From Bacteroidales bacterium (GTDB lineage: Bacteria > Bacteroidota > Bacteroidia > Bacteroidales > UBA932): a stretch of 20,051 nucleotides of DNA. The DNA is taken from contig JAILIM010000028.1 of NCBI GenBank assembly GCA_024695285.1, forward strand, positions 1-20,051, given 5' to 3'. The number at the start of each line of letters is the position of its first letter. Positions within the stretch are counted from its first letter, which is position 1. Positions 15,816 to 20,051 of the stretch are shown here, piece after piece. The position numbers were made by a program, and so were the translations under genes. The notes below the pieces were generated by a model. It did not search any database. It worked only from the letters and a program-made list of their open reading frames with translations, and was not told where the DNA came from.

Positions 15816-17687
15816 ATGAGTTTCATGTACAACCCGTTCCCCTTTCACGACCCCAAACCCGTGAACAGGCCGGAACTATCTCAAAAGACGGTTGAATCCA
15901 TCGTAGGCGGCGGCAACCAGAGAGTTGCCAAAGCCTTCATTACCGCTATAGCGCCAAAAGTACGGGAGGAAGGCGCAATCGTGGCCTTTGACGGCTACAC
16001 CACCACGAAATGGGATCTCCTGGTGAGCCTGCTCGCCCGGGAGTGCGACGTCTTCGGCTTCAAGATTGAGTTCGTGGACAGCTCCAAGCGCACATTCAAG
16101 AGCGGCGAGGAGATAGATGCCATCATCGATCCGCTCCTTATATGGGACAAAAAGATAGATCCTACGCTCCTTTACGGAAAGGTGTATCACGGAGGATACA
16201 TCGGCTTGATGGATCCTGCCAAGGTGGAGGCATTCAAGAAGGAGATTCCCGCCCTGAAGGCCCCCGGAACGCTGGTGGTCGTCTATGGCTACGGCTCCCT
16301 GGTCAAGGAATTCCGCCCGCTATACGATGTCCGCTGCTGGTTCGACATCACCCCTATGAACAGCATGCTGCGCATACGCGCAGGGGAATACTCCAACCTG
16401 GGCAAGAAGCACACGGGCATCATCAACCGCACCATACGCCGCTGCTACTATTGCGACTTCGAGAACGCCGTCCAGCTGCGGAAGGACCTGTTTGCAAGCG
16501 GGCAGCTGGACTGGTACTTCCTGGACAACGACCGTAACAACCTGCAAATGATGCCGTTTGGCACTTTTGCCGACATTTGCGCCCAACTTGTGAAATACCC
16601 GTTCCGGGCCAGGCCCTGCTATCTGGAAGGAGTGTGGGGCGGCAGCTACATGAAGAAACTGCGCAAGCTTCCGGAACAGATGCGCAACGCAGCCTGGGTG
16701 TTCGACTTCATCCCCATGGAGGTGAGCGTGCTGGTGGAGGCCGGCACGGAGATGCTGGACATCAACTATTGCTCGTTCGTCCACAAGGAGGGCGTCAGTC
16801 TGATGGGGGAGACCTGCGTGAAGAAATACAAGGGTTATTTCCCCATACGCTTCAACTGGGACGACAGCTACCACAGCACCGGCAACATGAGCATCCAGTG
16901 TCACTCCGGCGGAAAATACAACGTGGAGAACTACAATGAGTTCGGCCGGCAGGACGAGAGCTATTATGTGGTCATCACCGGCCATGAGGCCAAAACCTTC
17001 ATCGGCTTCCGCGACGATGCGGACATCCCTCAGTTCTTCAAGGAGATAGAGGCCGCAGACACGCAGCACGACCCTTGCGACTACATGAAGTATGTGAGCT
17101 ATGAGGAGTCCGTCCCCGGTCTTCAGGTGATGCTGCCCGCCGGCACCATCCATTCCAGCGGCCGCAACCAGGTGATCCTCGAAATCGGCTCGCTGACCAT
17201 AGGTTCATACACCTACAAGATGTACGACTACCTGCGCCTGGATTTCGACGGCAAGCAGCGTCCTATCCATACGCACCTGGGCGAGTTGAACGTGCGTCAG
17301 GACCGCCGCCACAGCGTGATCCACGACCCTGACAGTCCGGAATACATCGTCCAGAAGCCGCGCCTTGACTGTGAGGGCGAAGGGTGGAAGGAGTATATTC
17401 TTGGCGAAAATCCGCAGATGTACATTTCCCTGCGACGGCTGGAGTTCGACAGCATCTGCGAGCAGGACACCAGAGGGGAGAAGTTCCATGTGCTGACCCT
17501 TGTGGACGGCGACCGCGTGCGCATCCGCAGCGTCGGGCATCCGGAGCGCTTTTTCGACCTGGACTTCATGGAAATCGCGTGCGTGCCCGCGTCCATGGGC
17601 AGATATGTGATTGAGAACCTGGGCAAGGAGCCCATACGTGTCCACAAGACCTGCCTTCGCGACGGCTATGAAAACGATCCTGCTTGA
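15816..17687 (+). CDS. Class I mannose-6-phosphate-isomerase-like cupin with a large N-terminal extension
   Basis: A 623-residue cytoplasmic protein. The C-terminal half resembles type I phosphomannose isomerase: a probable zinc site is formed by Gln361 and His363 (MSIQCHSG), Glu381 (RQDESYYVV) and His446 (PAGTIHSSG), in the order found in the family. Normal class I enzymes are roughly 300-400 residues; here about 330 extra residues precede the cupin. This extension looks like an alpha/beta kinase-type fold (strand IVAFDGY, later GTLVVVYGYGSL and VRCWFDITP), but where a Walker A loop would be expected the sequence is FDGYTTTKWD, so ATP binding is doubtful. Between the ROK kinase and the AraA-like isomerase, the likely role is isomerisation of a sugar or sugar phosphate. 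It starts 6 nt after the isomerase gene and overlaps the kinase gene by 20 nt. Substrate unknown. Confidence 0.8.
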   Translation: MSFMYNPFPFHDPKPVNRPELSQKTVESIVGGGNQRVAKAFITAIAPKVREEGAIVAFDGYTTTKWDLLVSLLARECDVFGFKIEFVDSSKRTFKSGEEIDAIIDPLLIWDKKIDPTLLYGKVYHGGYIGLMDPAKVEAFKKEIPALKAPGTLVVVYGYGSLVKEFRPLYDVRCWFDITPMNSMLRIRAGEYSNLGKKHTGIINRTIRRCYYCDFENAVQLRKDLFASGQLDWYFLDNDRNNLQMMPFGTFADICAQLVKYPFRARPCYLEGVWGGSYMKKLRKLPEQMRNAAWVFDFIPMEVSVLVEAGTEMLDINYCSFVHKEGVSLMGETCVKKYKGYFPIRFNWDDSYHSTGNMSIQCHSGGKYNVENYNEFGRQDESYYVVITGHEAKTFIGFRDDADIPQFFKEIEAADTQHDPCDYMKYVSYEESVPGLQVMLPAGTIHSSGRNQVILEIGSLTIGSYTYKMYDYLRLDFDGKQRPIHTHLGELNVRQDRRHSVIHDPDSPEYIVQKPRLDCEGEGWKEYILGENPQMYISLRRLEFDSICEQDTRGEKFHVLTLVDGDRVRIRSVGHPERFFDLDFMEIACVPASMGRYVIENLGKEPIRVHKTCLRDGYENDPA

Positions 17688-18444
17688 CGTCGGCGGCACC
17701 TTCATCAAGTGCTCGGACGGGCGCGAGATCCCCATTGACAGTGCGGGAAAGAGGGATTCCATAGTGGAGTCCCTCCGCTCTGCCGTCGGTGATGCACATG
17801 AGGTTGCCGTGGCCGTCCCGGGGCCTTTTGACTACGAGCGTGGCATCTTCCTTATGAAGCATAAGTTTGCCGCGGTGTACGGTGAGTGCTTTGCCGAAAT
17901 CATAGGCGGGAACCGGGAATACCACTTCGTTCACGACGTCAATGCAATGCTGCTGGGCGAAATGTCTTCCGGTGCCGGCAAAGGCTACGACCGTGTGGCG
18001 CTGGTGACGCTGGGTACGGGCCTGGGCTTTTCCATGAGTCTGGATGGACACTTGCTGATGAACGAGCTTGGGTCTCCGCTGGTGCCTGTTTACAATCTGC
18101 CTTTCGGAGACGGAATCCTGGAGGACTATGTGTCGAAGCGGGGTTTCCTGCGTGGATATCAGGGTCTTACGGTGAAAGAGCTGGCACAGCGGGCCGGCGA
18201 AGGCGACCGCGCGGCGCTGGAGCGCTTCGCTGACCGGGGCACCATCCTTGCTTCCTGTATTGCCCCGATTCTGAAGGAGTACGGTATTCAATGCCTGCTG
18301 TTCGGCGGGCAGATTTCCCGGTCATATTTCCTTCTGGCGAAAGCAGTGGAAGAAGGGCTTCGGAATGTGGATTCGCTGCAGTATGCGGGCCCGGTCCAGG
18401 ACATAGGCAACGCTACGTTCAATGGTTTGAAGACCCTGCTATGA
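17668..18444 (+). CDS. Short ROK-type sugar kinase lacking the zinc motif
   Basis: A 258-residue protein of the ROK/hexokinase-actin fold, likely phosphorylating the imported sugar. It shows the phosphate-1 loop LLDVGGTFIK (5-14), VAVPGPFDYERG, the catalytic aspartate Asp90 in HDVNAMLLGE, phosphate-2 LGTGLG (115-120) and adenosine-type LFGGQIS (211-217). Typical ROK proteins are about 300 residues and carry a CxCGxxGC zinc motif after GELGH; here the region reads NELGSPLVPV then DGILEDYVS with no Cys or His, so it is a zinc-less, shortened member. The start at 17668 is chosen because the motif LLDVGG follows immediately; an upstream ATG at 17611 would add 19 residues unlike the family. It overlaps the PMI-like gene by 20 nt and the next gene by 4 nt (ATGA). 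Confidence 0.88.
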   Translation: MKTILLDVGGTFIKCSDGREIPIDSAGKRDSIVESLRSAVGDAHEVAVAVPGPFDYERGIFLMKHKFAAVYGECFAEIIGGNREYHFVHDVNAMLLGEMSSGAGKGYDRVALVTLGTGLGFSMSLDGHLLMNELGSPLVPVYNLPFGDGILEDYVSKRGFLRGYQGLTVKELAQRAGEGDRAALERFADRGTILASCIAPILKEYGIQCLLFGGQISRSYFLLAKAVEEGLRNVDSLQYAGPVQDIGNATFNGLKTLL

Positions 18445-19295
18445 TCAAGTTGGCTTGCGAAGGACTTACGGTGGAGCTGTGCCGGCCCGGAGAGTATTAT
18501 TTGGGTACCCGGTTCGACCGGGCCGGTATCTTCCGCCGTATCGTGATGGACGATTATGCGTTTGCCGATGAATGGTTCTCGCACCAGGACCCGTTCAGGC
18601 ACGACCGTGTATGCGGTCTTTCGGAGGAATTCGTGACGGTGGACTGGACCCGCGTTCCCGTGGACGGCCTTTTCTGCAAGCCGGGGGTGGGGCTGCTCCG
18701 CAGGCCTGACGGCGCGGAATACGACCGGTTCCGGCTTTATGAAGTGGTGGATCCGGGTATCTGGGAGGTAAACGTCAGGGATGACGAGGTTGTCTATGAG
18801 CATACGCTCAAGGGGTGGTACAGCTATAGCAAGCGGATAATCCTGCTGGAAGGAGGCCGCCTGGAACTGGTTCATTCTCTTGACTGGGAGGCCCGTGAAC
18901 CGCTCTCAGGGTATTTCTACAACCACAATTTCATCACTTTTGGCGGATTGCCGGTAGGACCTGCCCGCCGTTTCAGTTTCCCATGGCAGCCGGCAGGAGA
19001 TTGGCGGCGTTACTATGACAATGCGGGCTTTGTGCCGGGAGGCGTGGCCTTCTACGGCCCGGTCGAAGCATCCACTGCCGTTTTCTGCGGGAATCTGCAT
19101 AATGCTGACGGGCCCACCACCTGCGACTTCATCATGGCAGACGGTTCCCGTTCCGTCCATGTGAGGGGCAGCCGTCTTCTGACCCATATCGTCCTCTGGG
19201 CCAATGACCGCGTGGCATGCCTGGAGCCTTATCTGTCGCTGCAGATGGCTCCCGGAGCATCCTGCCACTGGTCATTCGCCTACGAGTTCAGATAA
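18441..19295 (+). CDS. Galactose-mutarotase-fold protein (aldose 1-epimerase-like)
   Basis: A 284-residue cytoplasmic protein of the galactose mutarotase-like superfamily. Visible are an N-terminal strand with GTRFDRAG (22-29), the YNHNF motif (160-164) common in this group, and a C-terminal LEPYLSLQMAPGASCHWSFAYEF stretch rich in beta-strand pattern. It may interconvert anomers of the sugar or bind a sugar phosphate; catalysis is not proven, because the standard mutarotase His/Glu pair is not clearly recognisable. The start is the ATG at 18441, whose ATGA overlaps the stop of the kinase gene, a usual translational coupling. An earlier in-frame ATG at 18291 lies inside the kinase gene and adds 50 residues of unfamily-like sequence. 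It is the last gene of the operon. Confidence 0.78.
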   Translation: MIKLACEGLTVELCRPGEYYLGTRFDRAGIFRRIVMDDYAFADEWFSHQDPFRHDRVCGLSEEFVTVDWTRVPVDGLFCKPGVGLLRRPDGAEYDRFRLYEVVDPGIWEVNVRDDEVVYEHTLKGWYSYSKRIILLEGGRLELVHSLDWEAREPLSGYFYNHNFITFGGLPVGPARRFSFPWQPAGDWRRYYDNAGFVPGGVAFYGPVEASTAVFCGNLHNADGPTTCDFIMADGSRSVHVRGSRLLTHIVLWANDRVACLEPYLSLQMAPGASCHWSFAYEFR

Positions 19296-19345
19296 GCTTG
19301 AGACGGAAAAGGTGTATTCCCGAATTCGAAAAGGCTGAAACTGAC

Positions 19346-20050
19346 TCAAGGTAACAGTTTGGCTTTGAGCCGCTGACGCGCTTTCGTGACGGAGGCGGGG
19401 GAGATCCCCAGCAGGATGGCTTGCTCGGAAACGGAGAATTGCAGGTGCGAGAGGATATAGGTGCGGATATCGCCCTTTGTCAGATCGCTATGCGTTTCTC
19501 GGAGAGATTCGGGCGTAAGGTCGCATGAATTCCGGAGCATCCGTTCCAATTCGGCCCATTCTTCATCCAGAATATAACGGGGACGGGCGCGGAGTTTCTG
19601 AAGCAGGTGATTCTGCCCGACGAGCGCTTGTATGAGCACATAAGAATCGACTTCGCCGCCAGGACCTCCGCCGGCATTCGGGATAAATCCTTCCCGCTCG
19701 TCGTTTCCGGCACGGATGACCATCAGAAATGCCCTGACATTTTTGCCGAGGATTTCGCTGGCTTGCGGGATGGTGAGCGGACTTTTTCCGCCGGTGCAGG
19801 TTGATGCAAGGCCCATAGCCACCAGAATGAGTTGATAATAAAGCGTTTCTGCATCTTCACCATGCAGGCCGAAGGTGCCTGCTATCGCAGAAAGGCTCTC
19901 CGCCTTGAAACCTACGTGGGAATCAATGTAATCCTTGTAGGAAGCGGGTTGCGACTGCGATTCCATGATCATGGAGAATAGATGCGGCTCGTCCATGGCG
20001 AACCAGATAAAGGCTATGCCAAAGCCTTTGAAAGGAGGATTGAGCGCAAA
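19346..20050 (-). CDS. TetR-like regulator with additional C-terminal HTH (5' end outside window)
   Basis: The reading frame is open from the TGA (complement of 19346-19348) to the right edge, so the protein starts outside the window; the ATG at 19996 is internal. The first visible part (FALNPPFKGFGIAFIWFAMDEPHLFSMIM when read across the edge, with no stop codon) resembles the ligand-binding region of TetR/AcrR regulators, as do the helices to about SEILGKNVRAFLMVIRAG. A Gly/Pro-rich hinge (GGGPGGEVDSY) follows, then about 95 residues ending in QFSVSEQAILLGISPASVTKARQRLKAKL, a helix-turn-helix with a clear recognition-helix pattern. The expected TetR N-terminal HTH would lie beyond the right edge. 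It is convergent with the operon, with a 50-nt gap. Its link to the sugar locus is unknown. Confidence 0.75.
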   Translation of the reverse strand, partial: FALNPPFKGFGIAFIWFAMDEPHLFSMIMESQSQPASYKDYIDSHVGFKAESLSAIAGTFGLHGEDAETLYYQLILVAMGLASTCTGGKSPLTIPQASEILGKNVRAFLMVIRAGNDEREGFIPNAGGGPGGEVDSYVLIQALVGQNHLLQKLRARPRYILDEEWAELERMLRNSCDLTPESLRETHSDLTKGDIRTYILSHLQFSVSEQAILLGISPASVTKARQRLKAKLLP

Positions 20051-20051
20051 G

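Larger units (their letters stand above)
2062..19295 (+). other. Ten-gene operon: surface glycan capture, two EEP domains and a sugar-catabolic cassette
   Basis: Ten co-directional genes are packed with spacings of 11, 5, -14, -17, 10, -14, 6, -20 and -4 nt (negative means overlap). No gap is long enough for an internal promoter plus terminator, and five junctions overlap, which suggests translational coupling. The order runs from surface binding and outer-membrane import, through exported hydrolytic enzymes, to inner-membrane uptake and cytoplasmic sugar processing. That order follows the likely route of the substrate. The overlaps extend across the boundary from SusD to the enzymes and from transporter to isomerase. 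The single-transcript reading is inference from spacing. Confidence 0.75.

Noticed and set aside
18291..18440. Earlier ATG (18291) for the mutarotase-fold protein
   Set aside because: The 50 extra residues lie wholly inside the kinase gene, are Arg/Gly-rich and unlike the family; the ATGA junction at 18441 is a standard coupled start.
19296..19345. CTTGAG (19298-19303) and CTCAAG (19345-19350) as a terminator between the convergent genes, and the palindrome CGAATTCG (19321-19328)
   Set aside because: The 6-bp arms are 41 nt apart with no GC-rich stem or T tract, and the right arm lies in the stop region of the minus-strand gene. Chance is the best explanation.
1..20051. CRISPR arrays, tRNA or rRNA genes, insertion sequences, integrases, phage genes
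   Set aside because: No repeat-spacer structure, tRNA-like cloverleaf, rRNA segment or transposase/integrase motif was seen on either strand by reading; the sequence is almost fully covered by the listed genes.

Overview
The window comes from a Bacteroidota genome, most likely a GC-rich member of the Bacteroidales. It carries an adjacent SusC/SusD outer-membrane pair, several Bacteroidota-type lipoproteins (short signal peptide with Cys at residues 17-22), a BACON domain, and a SusR-like membrane regulator. Strong Shine-Dalgarno sequences are absent. Genus cannot be decided from the sequence alone.

Layout. At the left edge (3-260, +) is the C-terminal end of a small membrane protein. It converges on a minus-strand regulator gene (355-1866). 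An AT-rich intergenic region of about 195 bp (1867-2061) separates this regulator from a divergent, tightly packed ten-gene cluster running from 2062 to 19295. Gaps in the cluster are 11 nt or less, and five junctions overlap, so it is probably one operon. The order is: BACON lipoprotein, SusC, SusD, secreted endonuclease/exonuclease/phosphatase (EEP) lipoprotein, a secreted fusion of a DUF6259-like glycosidase-type region with a second EEP domain, MFS transporter, AraA-like sugar isomerase, a phosphomannose-isomerase-like cupin with a large extra N-terminal region, a short ROK-type sugar kinase, and a galactose-mutarotase-fold protein. At the right edge (19346-20050, -) is the C-terminal part of a TetR-like regulator with an additional C-terminal helix-turn-helix; its start lies outside the window.

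Reading of the system. This looks like a polysaccharide-utilisation-type locus with an unusual content. Its cell-surface capture parts (BACON lipoprotein, SusC, SusD) are standard. The exported enzymes are two EEP phosphodiesterase/phosphatase domains, one fused to a glycosidase-like domain, rather than a set of ordinary glycoside hydrolases. The cytoplasmic half is a complete-looking sugar route: uptake (MFS), aldose/ketose isomerisation (AraA-like, all four expected metal ligands visible), phosphorylation (ROK), a second isomerase-like enzyme (PMI-like cupin) and a mutarotase-fold protein. My inference is that the locus harvests a phosphorylated or phosphodiester-linked glycan or glycolipid, strips phosphate outside the cytoplasm, and catabolises the released sugar. 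The substrate is not determined by sequence.
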